Of a stretch of DNA of 64,000 nucleotides, positions 1 through 13,000 are shown one piece after another. The DNA is taken from positions 23,099,601 through 23,163,600 of the forward strand of contig CM055075.1 in assembly GCA_029204045.2 (NCBI GenBank), written 5' to 3'. Both the position numbers and the translations under genes were made by a program. The first letter of the stretch is position 1. Each line of letters opens with the position of its first letter. The notes beneath the pieces were generated by a model that did not search any database, was not told the origin of the DNA, and worked only from the letters and a program-made list of their open reading frames with translations. Origin of the DNA: Tillandsia leiboldiana. Lineage: Eukaryota > Streptophyta > Magnoliopsida > Poales > Bromeliaceae.

Positions 1-156
1 GGATGATAGTAGTCCCCTAAGGTTTACTAGATGGTTGGTGAAATCGTATAAATCCTAGGGGACAACTATCATCAAAACCGCACATCCCTTCATCCCAGGG
101 CCGAAAACTCAATAATACCAAGTGCTTGGTACTATTGATAGTATAGTAGCCGGACC

Positions 157-158
<2 letters not shown>
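1..158. mobile_element. MITE family A copy 1 (left part cut by window edge)
   Basis: Ends at the right with the family terminus (…ACTATTGATAGTATAGTAGCC) against a TA microsatellite. The inner part carries the family hallmarks: ATGATAGTAGTCCCCTA, CATCCCTTCATCC and a TACCAAGTGCTTGGTA palindrome. Orientation is opposite to copies 3-5. Confidence 0.6.

Positions 159-159
<1 letters not shown>

Positions 160-219
<60 letters not shown>
160..219. repeat. (TA)n microsatellite
   Basis: About 60 bp of pure TA between two family A MITEs, suggesting TA-target insertion. Further TA tracts lie at about 459-494, 725-773, 1866-1921, 2374-2455, 2966-2985, 3211-3232 and 3406-3438, and GA tracts at 2462-2499 and 3439-3476. 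Confidence 0.95.
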
Positions 220-223
<4 letters not shown>

Positions 224-225
224 CC

Positions 226-452
226 GGCTACTATACTCTTATGAGTAAAAAAATTTTCTACTCATAAGTTTTCATCCCTTGGATGAAGGAATGTGCGGTT
301 AGGATTATAGTAGTTCCTAAGATTTTTACTATTTCCCCAACAACCTAGTAAACCCTAGGGGAACCACTATCATCCTAACCGTACATTCCTTCATCCAAGG
401 GTGAAAAAGTTATGAGTACAAAGGGATTTATACTCATAAGAGTATAGTAGCC
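226..452. mobile_element. MITE family A copy 2, complete fold-back element with 22-bp perfect TIRs
   Basis: TIRs at 226-247 and 431-452 are exact inverted copies (GGCTACTATACTCTTATGAG at the left). A second inverted pair inside (CCTTGGATGAAGGAATGTGC / GCACATTCC-like ACATTCCTTCATCCAAGG) lets most of the element fold on itself. TA repeats flank both sides. No coding capacity. Confidence 0.8.
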
Positions 453-457
453 CTATG

Positions 458-497
<40 letters not shown>

Positions 498-500
498 CTA

Positions 501-721
501 GGCTACTATGCTATTAATAGTATCAAGTCATAGGTACTATTAAGTTTTCAACCCTTCGATGAAAAAATATGCGGTTAGGATGATAGTAGTCCCCTAGGGT
601 TTAGTGGGTGGTTGGTTGAGTAGTATGATATAAGGTGGGTGGTTGGTTGAGTAGTATGATATAAGGGTTGGAAATGATCAAAGTGGTTGATCTAACGGTG
701 CAATGGACAGCATAGAAGCCG

Positions 722-724
<3 letters not shown>
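501..724. mobile_element. MITE family A copy 3 with internal 31-bp duplication
   Basis: Begins TAGGCTACTATGCTATTAATAG and ends near GCATAGAAGCCG before TA repeats. The segment GGTGGGTGGTTGGTTGAGTAG to about 665 repeats the preceding unit (start about 603), a short tandem duplication within the element. Confidence 0.65.
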
Positions 725-772
<48 letters not shown>

Positions 773-775
<3 letters not shown>

Positions 776-1862
776 AGGTTTGAAGTGCCACCCCGTGCCG
801 CACGGCACAGGGCGGCATGTACCGTGCCCCCAATATGGGTATCGCGATAGCGCGGGGGGTCTCGTGCCCTTCTTTTCTTTTTTTTTTTGCCTTTTTTTTT
901 GTTTTTATTGGTGCAAAGCGCTCCCCCCCCCCGCTTCCCTCTCTCTCTCTCCTCTCTCTTCCTCTCTCTATCTCTCTCTCTCTTCAAGTAGTTTTGGTTT
1001 TTTTTTTGTGGGTTTTTTTTTTCTTTTGAAGATTTTTTTTTTTTTGGTAGGCTTTTGTGCCTCTCACCCGGTTTTTTTTTTCTTTTGGTAGATTTCTTTT
1101 TTTGGGTAGCGCCTTATGTCCTTCACTGTATTTTTTTTTTTTTGTGCTTTTTTTTTGGGGGGGATTGGCCTTTATATCCCCCACGTGGTTTTTTTAAAAA
1201 ATATTTTTAATTTGTAAAACTCTTTTTTAAAAAAAATATAAAATTCGATAATTTTTTATCTGTAGTTTATAAAAAGTTGAAAATAGATATACTTGATTTA
1301 ATCATTATATTGTTAAATTTTTAATTATTTTGGACAGATCTAGTATTTTATATAAGATTTGCGACAAAAAAAAATTTTACTTCGAAAATTTTATTTTTTA
1401 ATTTTAAAAATTAACAATACTCATAAAATTAAAAGCTAAATTAAATCAATTGATACTTAAATTTGTTTAATTTATTTGTCATATAATTTATTGTTCATGT
1501 TGTTCTTTTTCATCATGTTGTTCTTTTTCTAACTTTCTTGAATGAATTTACTAGTAAATTTTATTATTATATTTTAATTTCTATTCTCTATGAGGTATAC
1601 TTTTTTTTTACATTTAAAAAAGCTTACCAGTATATTAATTGATTAGTATAGTAAGCTATATATAGTCAATATTCATAATTATTTGACTAAATCTTTTAAA
1701 ATAACATTATAAAAGATTATTGAGAACCAAAAAAACTATTAAAAAAATATACCAGAGCGTGCCACTGGGAGGTCATGCGTATCCATCGGCACCCAAGTGT
1801 GCCCGTGCCGTACAGTGACAGGCGGACAACGGCACGCCCCCATGCCACGGCACTTTATTCCT

Positions 1863-1865
<3 letters not shown>
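773..1865. mobile_element. 1.1-kb non-coding element with imperfect terminal inverted repeats
   Basis: Left end TCAAGGTTTGAAGTGCCAC and right end (reverse complement) TCAAGGAATAAAGTGCCG are inverted copies, followed on both sides by GTGCCG/CGGCAC-rich sequence and flanked by TA repeats. The interior is low complexity: CT and poly(T) tracts at about 870-1190, then AT-rich DNA. No convincing ORF; a non-autonomous DNA transposon is the best guess. Confidence 0.5.
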
Positions 1866-1926
<61 letters not shown>

Positions 1927-2120
1927 CAAAGGCGAAGTTCTTACAAAATCACCACACCTTAGATTGGGGAGTAATCCAATATATGGGATCATATATCAGA
2001 AAAAGCTTTTAAGAGGGGCATTTTATTAGTACAAGGGCAAATATAAATGAGGAAATTTAGTTTTTGCAGCACATATATAAAAATTAAGATTTTGCAAGAT
2101 ATATATATCGAGAGAGAATT

Positions 2121-2297
2121 AGGCTACTATATTATTAATAGCACCAAATTGTTGGTGCTATTAAGTTTTTAACCCTTGGATGAAGGGATGTGCAGTTAGG
2201 ATGATAGTGGTCCCCTACGGTTTAGTGGGTGGTTGATTGAATAGTATAATCTAAGGGTTGGAAATGATCAAAGGGGTTGATCTAACGGAGCCGATCA
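2121..2297. mobile_element. MITE family A copy 4 (right end degraded)
   Basis: Starts TAGGCTACTATATTATTAATAG, then the conserved core (CCCTTGGATGAAGGGATGTG, GTGGTTGATTGAATAGTA, GATCAAAGGGGTTGATCTAA). The right TIR is not recognisable. Confidence 0.6.
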
Positions 2298-2377
2298 TTG
2301 ATTCGAAAGTTCCAACATCAAAAACAACTTGGAAGCACGGAGGGCTCCGTGCTTCTAAAAGCACACAAGTTCTATAT

Positions 2378-2421
<44 letters not shown>

Positions 2422-2455
2422 TATATAGATATATATATCTATATAGGGGAGAGGG

Positions 2456-2501
<46 letters not shown>

Positions 2502-2517
2502 AGGCTTATATATAGTA

Positions 2518-2935
2518 GGGGAGCTCCAGTACTATAGTCTCGTTTTCGATCTTAGGGTGTTCAAATTAACGATCCACACCGTTAAATATGATCTAGGGTT
2601 TATGAAGTTCTTAGGAATAAAAATTAAATTTTTTTTACATCGTTATTTAGTAAGTAAATCATGCCAAAATGAACGATGGAAAATGAACAATATTTAAAAT
2701 TTGAGGATAGGACTTTTGAATTCAAGATCAAGGATGCTGACCTTGATTTAAATTTTTTTTAAGAAAAAAATTTAAAATTAACAATTTTGAAATATTTTGA
2801 TCATAAAGTAAACTATGTCGAAAAAATATAAAAAAAAATTCTAAAAACTTTAAATTCCTTAGATCAGTTTTAACGGTGTGGATCTTTGATTTGAACATCC
2901 TAAAATCGAAAATGAGACTATAGTAGTGGAGCTCC
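2518..2935. mobile_element. MITE family B, fold-back element with about 78-bp arms
   Basis: Arm 2518-2595 (GGGGAGCTCCAGTACTATAG…) is the imperfect inverted copy of 2857-2935 (…CTATAGTAGTGGAGCTCC). Both arms contain the motif AACGATCCACACCGTTAAA or its complement. The middle is AT-rich and non-coding. Confidence 0.75.
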
Positions 2936-2985
2936 GATATTATAGATAGTATAGGAGCCTAGCTCTATATATATATATATATATA

Positions 2986-3203
2986 GGCTACTATACTATC
3001 AATAGTACCAAGCACTTGGTACTATCAAGTTTTCGACCTTTAGATGAAGGCATGTGCAGTTGGAATGATAGTGGTCCTCTAGGGTTTAGTGGGTAGTTGG
3101 TGGAATAGTATGATCCAAAAGGTAGAAATGGTCAAAAGGATAGATCTAACAACAGAAAATATGATAGTACCAAGTGCTTGGTACTATTGATAGCATAGTA
3201 GCC
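2986..3203. mobile_element. MITE family A copy 5, complete (218 bp)
   Basis: Termini GGCTACTATACTATCAATAG and CTATTGATAGCATAGTAGCC form about 27-bp TIRs with a TACCAAGCACTTGGTA palindrome just inside each. TA repeats lie on both sides. This copy best defines the family borders. Confidence 0.8.
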
Positions 3204-3403
3204 GGACTCTATATATATATATATATATATATAATAAATTTTTTGGGCCTATCGATTTTCTTTTTTTCCAATAACACGCATATATTTTTAAAGTACACCT
3301 ACACTTCAAATGTCAACTAATTTTTTATTCAATTTAAATTTTTTAACAATTTTTAACCTACCAACTAAAAAAATTTAAGCAAATTGCACGCGCACTTGTA
3401 CTA

Positions 3404-3478
<75 letters not shown>

Positions 3479-3479
<1 letters not shown>

Positions 3480-3921
3480 TGGCTAGAATACTTCTTGAAG
3501 TAAATGGGAGAGTTTACTTCCACATCGTTTCCGTCTATGAGAAATCCGAATTGATGATCCACACCATTAAACTCGATCTAGGCTATTTGAACTTCTTAGG
3601 TTCCGAATTTCGTGATTTTCGGATATCATTTGCCTAGTATTTGAGTAATCTCAAAATTAACATTTTTTAATGGCTAATATAAAGTGAATTTGGGGCCTAC
3701 TGATCAAGTGGTCCCAAATTCACTTTATATTAGCCATTAAAAAATGTTAATTTTGACATAAATACTAGGCAAATGATGTCGTAAAATTGCGAAATTCGAA
3801 ACCTAAGATGTTCAAATAGCCTAGATCAAGCTTAACAATGCGAATCGTCAATTCGGATTCCTATTGCCGGAAACAACGCAGAAGCAAACTCTCCTATTTA
3901 CTTCTAGAAGCATTCCAGATG
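3479..3921. mobile_element. MITE family C, long fold-back with two about 205-bp arms
   Basis: Nearly the whole element is one inverted repeat: arms about 3479-3688 and 3715-3921 around a short loop (CCTACTGATCAAGTGG). The inner 40 bp of each arm (TTAATGGCTAATATAAAGTG and complement) look perfect. Ends TTGGCTAGAATACTTCTTGA and complement. It lies in what would be intron 15 of PI4KA1. Confidence 0.8.
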
Positions 3922-4016
3922 GACCAATATATATACTTTTAAGGTGTTAAACAACATAATACCAGGAAAGATGTACAAGAAAACAAGGTAAAAGTGTAAA
4001 TCAAAATTTTGCATAC

Positions 4017-7000
4017 CATGTTACTCAATTCACTTTCACGCCCTCGTGCCTTTAATGATGAATCAGCAGAACCATCTAGTCGATCGTTTAAAAGATAATG
4101 GACAAATATTGAAACAGATTGAGCCTCACTCAGTGCGAAGCTCTTGCTATTTGTTTCGTACCAATCGGGCGCATAAGCAAACCATCCCAAAGCAGCACTG
4201 AAACATAAGAAAATACAACTCAACTCCACTCAAGCTTGGCCTTTATTCCACACTAAGTGGGGTTCGGCTCAATAAATCAACAATAGAAAGTATAAGATAA
4301 AAGTACCGATAAAAGATTGAAGCATAATTTTGTTACCAAAATGAATTGTATGGTGATAAGGGAAGATAACACAACCATAAAAATTGGAATGAAACAGGTA
4401 GAGGTTACACCAGAGCAATCAAAGACAACTGAAGTGCTGAAGTGAACTGAAGAGTCGTTAACAAAAAGAGAGAAAGAAAAAAAGTATAAGAGCACAATTC
4501 CAACCCAACTCCTCTCTGTTCTTCCTGTCTGCTTGAGGCACCTCTCATTTGAGTTGAACAACTTCTCCATAGTGCATACAGAATGTCTCATCCATCTTAC
4601 ATGTTATCGTCAATTAGGTTTGCGTTAAAGGAGTTTAAGAGAACCAGTTACTAATAGATGCTATCTTCAATTAAATGTTATCTTCAATGTCTTATAAATC
4701 AGATCCCAGCTTACGAATAGATTTCATATTCTTATTGAGCTTAGATCCTAGCTTACTGTTAATCGTTGTTAACCTCAACTAGATCTGGCTACCAACTAGA
4801 TCTAATTATACTCGAGTAGATCTGGTTTCTAATAGGAAAAACTCATTGTGGCCTATGGAAAATGTAAGAGGATGTGAGACATTTAAGAGATCTGGCTTAG
4901 TAACTTAAGCAGATATTAGCTCAAATTTCATTAGTAAAGATGATAATCCCAGGCTCCCGTATAACCTTGACTACTTTTCAAGGTTATACAAATTTGCATA
5001 GTCATGAATCTACATAGTTATGTAAATCAACTCTTAGACAAGACCTAGATGGCTTTTCCATATTTTTTTTTTCAATGCACCAACTAAATAAAAACTGGGA
5101 GAGCGAACCAAGCACAAAATAATGTCCTAAAAAAGGCTATTAACCAAGATAACCACATTCCAACAACTATTATAGGTCTGTAAACTAAAGTTAAAGGAAC
5201 ATAGACAAAAAAACATTAAACACATTTAACTGAGGAATATTCAATGAGAAATGTAGTAGGACATGCAGTTATCATTTACCGGTAAACCCTGTCCTCCAAC
5301 AACTGAAGCCCCAATTTACATTTCTGCAAATTACTCTGGTATTGGCATGAGCAGAACTTCACCCCAAGGAGCATTGCAGTGAAAAATGTACCAGCAGCAG
5401 CAGGATGGCGAGAGAAATGCTGGGGGGACTTCATCGTTCCTTGCAGCATCCGACCGAGAAGTAAAAGTTGCCCAATGCTGTCGTGTCGAACAACCTGCCA
5501 ACAGAGAAAAAGAAAAAGGTATCGAGAAGAACAGAACAGATCTAATCATGAACATGTAGAATTTTGTAGTATATAGATACTGAGGTAAGAGGGGTATCAA
5601 TAGTTGTAAGAGGTGCAAAAGGCATTTTAATAGAAAAGCTGATCTACTCCGAGATGCAGCAGCAAAGTAGTTTACAAACAAAATGCCTAGAACTTTCACT
5701 GTGGCGTAAAATTAAAATCAGAATACGAGAAATAAAACATAAGCTCCAATTTGAAGCTTCTACTTCTACAGCAGCAAGAAGCAGCAAGGGAATTTTAATT
5801 AAAAAAAAATGTTAAGTGTTTTTTCGAGCAGCTTTACTCAAAACAACCCTTCTGCAAAAGCTCATGCCTGCCAAATAGAGCAGGCCCTATATTGTGATAG
5901 TGGGTTAAATTCAACCAAGACTGAGAATCCGGGGCAGTAAGGAATTAATGGTTGACTAATGACAACTCCTAAGAAAACACTACACCTAACTTCTAATAAA
6001 GTATCAACCATCAAGCCATAAATTTCTTTTGGTAGCCAGGCAAGAATACAACTACATTTCGTAGGAAAAGCTAAACCAACAGTTACTCGTTAAATTATTT
6101 TGTGCAAGTCATATAATGCTAGGCTCATAAATTGTCTGTGGTTCAAATACCTTATCAGATGACTTTTTATCATACGAAGGACAGAAGGAAAAAGAATTTA
6201 TTACAAATTGACGGAAAAGATAATAAACTACTAGCTGTTTCCTAACCTCAAAACGGTCGATAAAAAAACCAAGCCAAAGTCTATGGGCTATTAATCCTTC
6301 CACGGGGTCCTTTTCAGGGGGCATCTCAGGCTCACCAGGAACAAGATGGGGCCTCAAATTCGAAGCTGGACCCGCAAACCTCATATCAGATGCAAATAAA
6401 CCACGCTTTGTATCTATTGTCCACAACCAGGCATCTACAAGTTCCGCAAGGACAAGCGGGCCTAACGAAGGTGCAGCAGAGACAAGCCATGTCCAGATAA
6501 ATATCCCAGTCTCCATTGCATCTGGGGTCGAGATATACGCAGGACACCAACAAAGAAGTCGTAAAAGCTGAGCAAACCCTTCCAGATTTAATTTCGAGTC
6601 AGAATCCTGAAAAATGTTACCAGCTTTCCATCAACATAATAATAAAGTGGAAGAAAAGAAAGATCTGCTAAATATGTACCCTGCAAAATTTTCTAGTCCA
6701 TATCACTGGAAAATCTGAATGTTCATCAATATGCCCTTCGAAAATTTAATTTCTTGCATATATATACCCTTGAACTTCTAATAATGTCCCCTCTTAAGAA
6801 AAACTTTTTCTCTACAAAATCAACTGACTCCCAAAAACTGGATAACTCATTCAAGATGAGGGCATTTTGTAAAAAACTGCACTTCCAGGGGTATATATGA
6901 AAAATTGAAAACAGATTATACAAAGATACAGAAGTGATGCTTTTGTAGGTATACACATGTATGCGCACGTGCACACACTCTTACAAAACTCCCTCTGAAA

Positions 7001-10000
7001 AAGAGAGCACAAAAGAAAGTTTCAAACATCTATCTAGAAATGAAATGCATACCATATGTGAGAGAAGTAACGCAGTAGCCTGAGAACAAGTTTCCCGAAA
7101 CAAGGATTTATCTATCAGTAAACCTTTCTCTGCAGTACCAACAAATTGTTGAAGAAGATGAACGAATTTCGTAAGAAGAACCACATTAAATGACTCTTTC
7201 TCAGCATTCGTTTGTTGAGGACCAAAACCAAATGCTGAACTCAAAGGTGAAATGCCCATCTGGAAACCCCCAATACTATTATAGAGCCTTCTCATACCAG
7301 CAATCTCCCCAGCATGGTTGCATTTTACAGTTGCACTCACCACTGCAGTTGAGAGGACTTCGAGAATGAAACCTTCTGAGACCTCTTTCTTTGCTCCCGA
7401 TGCTGCTGTAGCAGAATCTATGACTGCAGGGATGTTAGCAGTCCTAATACCAGTCCAATCATTCTTGCCACTAGAAATACGTATCTCAGATAAGAGGGAA
7501 ACCACATCCGATGCATGTTGTGTTCTTTGCAAAGCATTTGGCTTGCAAAGATTTTCCTGATATAGGAAAAACCAATAAATATAGAGCATTGGAGAGTAGC
7601 TGATATCACAATAAGTCATCAAATGACAATATGACCATATAATCAGAAATCGACATGTCTTAGCTCACCCCGATCATCAATCAAATTAGAAGACTAATAC
7701 AATATCGCCTTCAACGTTTGACCACAGCAAAGTAAACTTACAGTGACAAGCATGTCCACAAATGAACAGAAATTGGATATCTTCTTCCCTAAATCATTAA
7801 TGTTGCAAGCTAGCCATATTCTAAATATTGATACATATCCCAAGTTGTAATGTACAGATGTATGCAGGTACAAACACAGTTTCTATACAACACTATGGGT
7901 AGTGATTAGTCTATATACCTGAGGGTATTGAAATTATGCTCATCATCATATTTGTTATGTCACTTCACTACGTTTATTTGGTAATTGTGAAAATGTTCAC
8001 TTACAGATATGAAGATATACATTCTATTTTTTGTATAACTCCGTAGGTGGTGATTTGATAAAGAAAAAGCGTGTTTAAATAGCTCAAATTTATACTCCTT
8101 TGAATCTAACAGTATCTAATGAAATATCACAGCTTTCACAGTTAACCAATACAGTTTTACTATCGATAGAGTTTCAATGTAATCAGCTCAGTCAACCTAG
8201 AATTAATTAACCTTTTGTGATAGAGGAGAATTACCTGTAGAAGCCCTTGGGTAGTGCACGGAGCATATGAAAGTGCATTAGTTATCCATTCCCGAGAAAT
8301 CCTTTGATACAAAGAACGGATAGTAGCAACCCAGGCAGGATCATTAACATGATTAGAAGGTAACTCATTATGAACTGAAATTAGAAGCAAATCCAAGCAC
8401 GATGAGCTCCACAAGACCTGCAGACAAACTAAAATTATTGTTCTCTAGTAGGACTAAAAGCAATATATGTGAATAACAACCATTATACACAGACAGAACT
8501 AACCTGCGGAAACCTTTCCTTCAGCTGAGTTAACAAGTTGACAGTAATATCACAAACATGCTCGTCCTTTTGGGACATGTTCTTTATGAGGAAGCATGCA
8601 TGAGAAGACAGAACTGATTCCCTTACATCCGCCTCTTGTCCTATATCAGATACTCTATCCTCCTGGAGATTCAATCAGTTCCATATCAATCAGTTCCTCC
8701 TAAAACATGCAGTAATCAGCAATGATGATTATTTTATACAAGAAAACCCGAAATCCTATTAAACAGACCACAGAAAACTATCATGTGAAATGTGAACAAG
8801 AAATTGCAAAACAATAAGAGGAAAACGAGAAGATTATCTTAGGGACTATTTATCCGCGGCTGAAGCTTAGGCAGAAGTTTTATTTGAGGAGAGTTGATCA
8901 AAAAACACTAGTTTTTTCAATAAAACCATCTATGGCTTCTCATTACAGCAAAAGCAGAAGGTATAAGTTGGGAGTTTTCTACTTTTGGAGCCCAAAAGCT
9001 CATTTTAGCTTATTGTCAGCACTAAGATGCCAAACTATCAGCTAGCTAAACACGTGTTTTGCAGAAGCTTCTACTTTCCGGCATACATAAGATGATCCAA
9101 TAGCGAAACCAAGCAGGCAATCAAACAAACTGAAATTGAAGCTTGCCATGCCTCAGTAATTAATGTGAGAGAACATTAGCACATAGACAGGCATTTAATT
9201 AAATCTTTATAATTGAACAAGACTTGCATGTTTAATCCACTACTTGGTTAAAGTTTTTCAACTATGGGTGGGTATCCAGCTAAGTCGACTTCGATACGCA
9301 TTCAAGAAACTCAACCTGCAGTAGAGTATGAGAAAATGCCATACCCTAAGCAATGCACCTACCTACTACAGATAAAGGTAGTGTATTGCCCTATCTTATA
9401 CACTAAGCAATGAATTTCTATGTATAAGTATATACAATATACTCAAAAATACATATTCTCCTTTTGATAATTGACACCTGAACATGAGGATCACTGATGG
9501 CCATCAACTAAAGTTACCAAATAAATGTAATTATTTAATTTTGAAGGCAAATCATTTGCTAGCGGAAGTTAACTGGTAACAAAGATTTCAAGGGAAAAGA
9601 AAAAAAAGTACCAGCCACATCACCGCTGTTTCAAAAGCCCTATAAACAATTGCAGTCAAACATTGAAACACTGCAGGCACCAAGTTCGGTGTGAGAAGGT
9701 ATTCGAACACACAACTGAATGCACTTCTTGATTTATTGGAAGGGACTGTGGAAACAATGCCACCATTACAACTAAAACGTATTATCTCCAAAAAGGCAAC
9801 TGCAAGGAGGTATGTAGCCTTAACACCTGCCCGCAATAGGAAAGGAGAGAGCACATAAGCACCATAACAAGAATTTAGCTTCACCTTGTTTAAAAAAATA
9901 GGGAGCCGGAGTCCTGCTTAGCCTGGCTTTTGTAGCCGGACATCTGGCAAACTAAAAATTTAGAGCTTCTCCTATTGCGGAAAGCTGAAATTCACTTCTG

Positions 10001-13000
10001 TGCCCAAAAGGCAGAACCTCCAATTTGGAGCTTCTGGTTCTGCAGCAGCAGGAAGCTGTCTGAGGGGATTCTAATGAAGGTAGCCATCAGAGCTTCTTCA
10101 AACAGCTCACTCAAATAGAACTTCCAAGAAGCTTCGACAAGGAAATTCGAGTCTTTAATCATAATGAAGGTCTTTGATTGCGAAAACAGCCAGAAAAGGC
10201 AAAATAGAAACTGTCAACAAAAAGATTTCAGTTGAACCTGAAATTGTACTCATTGCCGCTACCTCAACTCGACCACCTAAAGCAGCAGAGAGAGCAGCTC
10301 TTTGACCGACAGCAGCCTTCTCATTGCCACTACCTCTGTGGAGAGCATTCAGTTCTAACTCATCTTCAAGCCACTTTACTGAGCTGACAACCTGTAAGAA
10401 GGATATTAATAACCAAAAGCAGAACTTCTCAAAATCACAAAAAGTATAAATTCTTAGGTTTGCTAAATCAAAAAAATTGGATGCTAATTTCATCCCAAAA
10501 ACAGCGAACAACAAAAAAGTAAGTAGAATATATGTAAGAAATTTAGTGGTCAAAAGAAATCAACGTTAAATCTACAAGCAGCATATAAAGCAAACAAAGA
10601 GGTTTGTTGAGGTATCATGCTGGCCATTCACAAGTAATAAAAGGGTTATTTCTCACCTTTTTAACAGCTACTCAAAACCCCAAGCTGACATGCATGAACA
10701 TATTGAATATGTAAAAAAGCATATCAATTTAGAGTAATTGGGTGCACCCAGTGCACCATATCAACTCGTTCACTGCCTAACGATGCACCCTCCATCTCAT
10801 CTCACACTTTCAATCCAATGATCCAAAAGAAAATAATTTTAAATGAGGAAGTTGCAGGACACCAGGTATTAAGATGTAAGAAGGGATGGAGGGCGGATCA
10901 CTGGATGTGCACAGCTATCATGGGGCAACCAGTGCAGGTAATAATTCATAATATATTTACAAAGAAGTTGAAGACGTTGACCATGAGTGGGAGCAAATAG
11001 GCCTACTGTAAAGGGTGATATTTTCAATGACAAAAAGGCAAAACCTTGAATCTTGTGAATCACTAAAAATTAGACCATATCTCCAGATAAAATGTATGGA
11101 AAGTCCTCGCACCATCATGAAATAGTGACTTGGCCCCCTGAACTATTCACTTAAATCTTTAGTCCCTGAACTTTCACATATATTGCACTTCCATTCCTAA
11201 CCATTATACAGACATCCGTTAATTTTTGCTATTAATTGACCTTTTTAAACTTGTTTACCTGAAATAATAATGTCATTTTAATGGCAAAAGGGTGAAATGG
11301 TCATTTTACAAGAAAATTTAGATTCTTTACGGTTCAACGATGGAATTGCTATGTATGAAAAAATTTTAGTCACTGAAGTGTTAAGCGAAAAGTATAAGGA
11401 CCAAATCGCAATATTCTGAGATTGCATGGACTAGTTATATGTTCTACCCTACATTTCCACTAAGCAGCCTTAGAATTTACTTACCAGGGGTGGAGTTCCT
11501 TGTGCGATCCGTTGCACCGCTACAGCCCACTGACTGTTCCACATGTATGGCCCAGCCACAGCTTGAAGAGCAATGGCACTAATGCTTCCTACGCTATTTA
11601 ATGAAGTGGAAACCAATTTTGAAGGCATCTGATTTTGTTGAATAGGAGGAGCTAACCCAAATAAAACAATATAGAACCAGAGGTTGCGAAACAATTTCAA
11701 GAGCGAAGGTTCAACATTCGAAGAGGGATCGAAATCAGAGCATATTTCAGCAACCGCAGGGAGCAATGGACCCATGAAATCAGCACCACTCCTATGAAAA
11801 TTGATACACCAGGTTAAGCACATTTAAGGGAAAACTGAAAATATTTAAAATGGACTATGCAAAGAGAAAGTAAAAATTGAAGAGGCAAGTAAGCCAACGC
11901 GCTAAACACCATTTTCTTTGCATCACAAAGACATCTGATAAATATTAAGCAGTTGGGCGACAAGATGATATGAAACAGTAAGTTGTTTGTTATATATTTG
12001 GAACAGAACTAACTAGGATAGCATAGCATTCCAAGCTGCATGCCAAGAAGTAGAGATGGAATTAGATGAATCTATTCAATCAGTTTAGCCAATTAGGAGA
12101 TACCTTTAAATAGACATCCAAAGGGATAAGTTTTTCCATAACTTTACATCATAAAGAGTAAGACCATTAGGTAATAAATGCTGTACAGGAGATATTCTGC
12201 ACACAATTCTCAAGCAGAATTCTAAAAATTTGTAAAGTTAGAAATCTCTTTAACTAAGGACTTAGAAAAATACAAGATTCTTAGTGCACCTAGATGGACA
12301 GGTAAAGACGATCAAAGAGAATTGCATCTTGCAACAAGTACTAAAGGAAATTCACCACACATTCAAACCAAACAATCCATAAAGGCACCTGCTGTGCACC
12401 ATGTCAGCCTTGCACTGCACAATGATTTGCCCTCCATCCCATCTCACACCTTAAAGTATAATATACACCCAGGGAATAGTACAACTCACTGGTAGCGAGG
12501 ATTGAATTATGAGACGAAATGGAGGCAGATCGCTAGGCAAAGCAGGGCTGACATGATGTACCGAGTGCAGGCAATAATCTCTCCAACAAGGAATCCACCA
12601 CACAATATTGATAAAAAGCACTAGGTAGCATCCAATGAGAAACAACGAGGTATTTAAGAAGCTAGCATATTCAAGGTACATCAATTATGCAGCATTATAC
12701 CTTCCACTTTGGGATTCAGCAGCTAGCCCCACATCAGAGCACAAAGATAATAGCCGATGACGATAGTCAGACCTCAATTTCGTGCTGGTTAGATGAGAAG
12801 CTACCAGGAGAAATCCTGCAGGAAGAGTCTAGAATGTGGCTGTGACAGTTAGCTTTCAAAAGTACACCTAATGAGAAGTCTTTAAACCAGACGATTTGAA
12901 TCATCATAATGAACCAGAACAAACCTCAATACGCTCTGTTGTGGCTTCTGGTGGAATTGTGTTGCTTTCGACAGATCCTACAGTTTTTACTTTATCTAAA

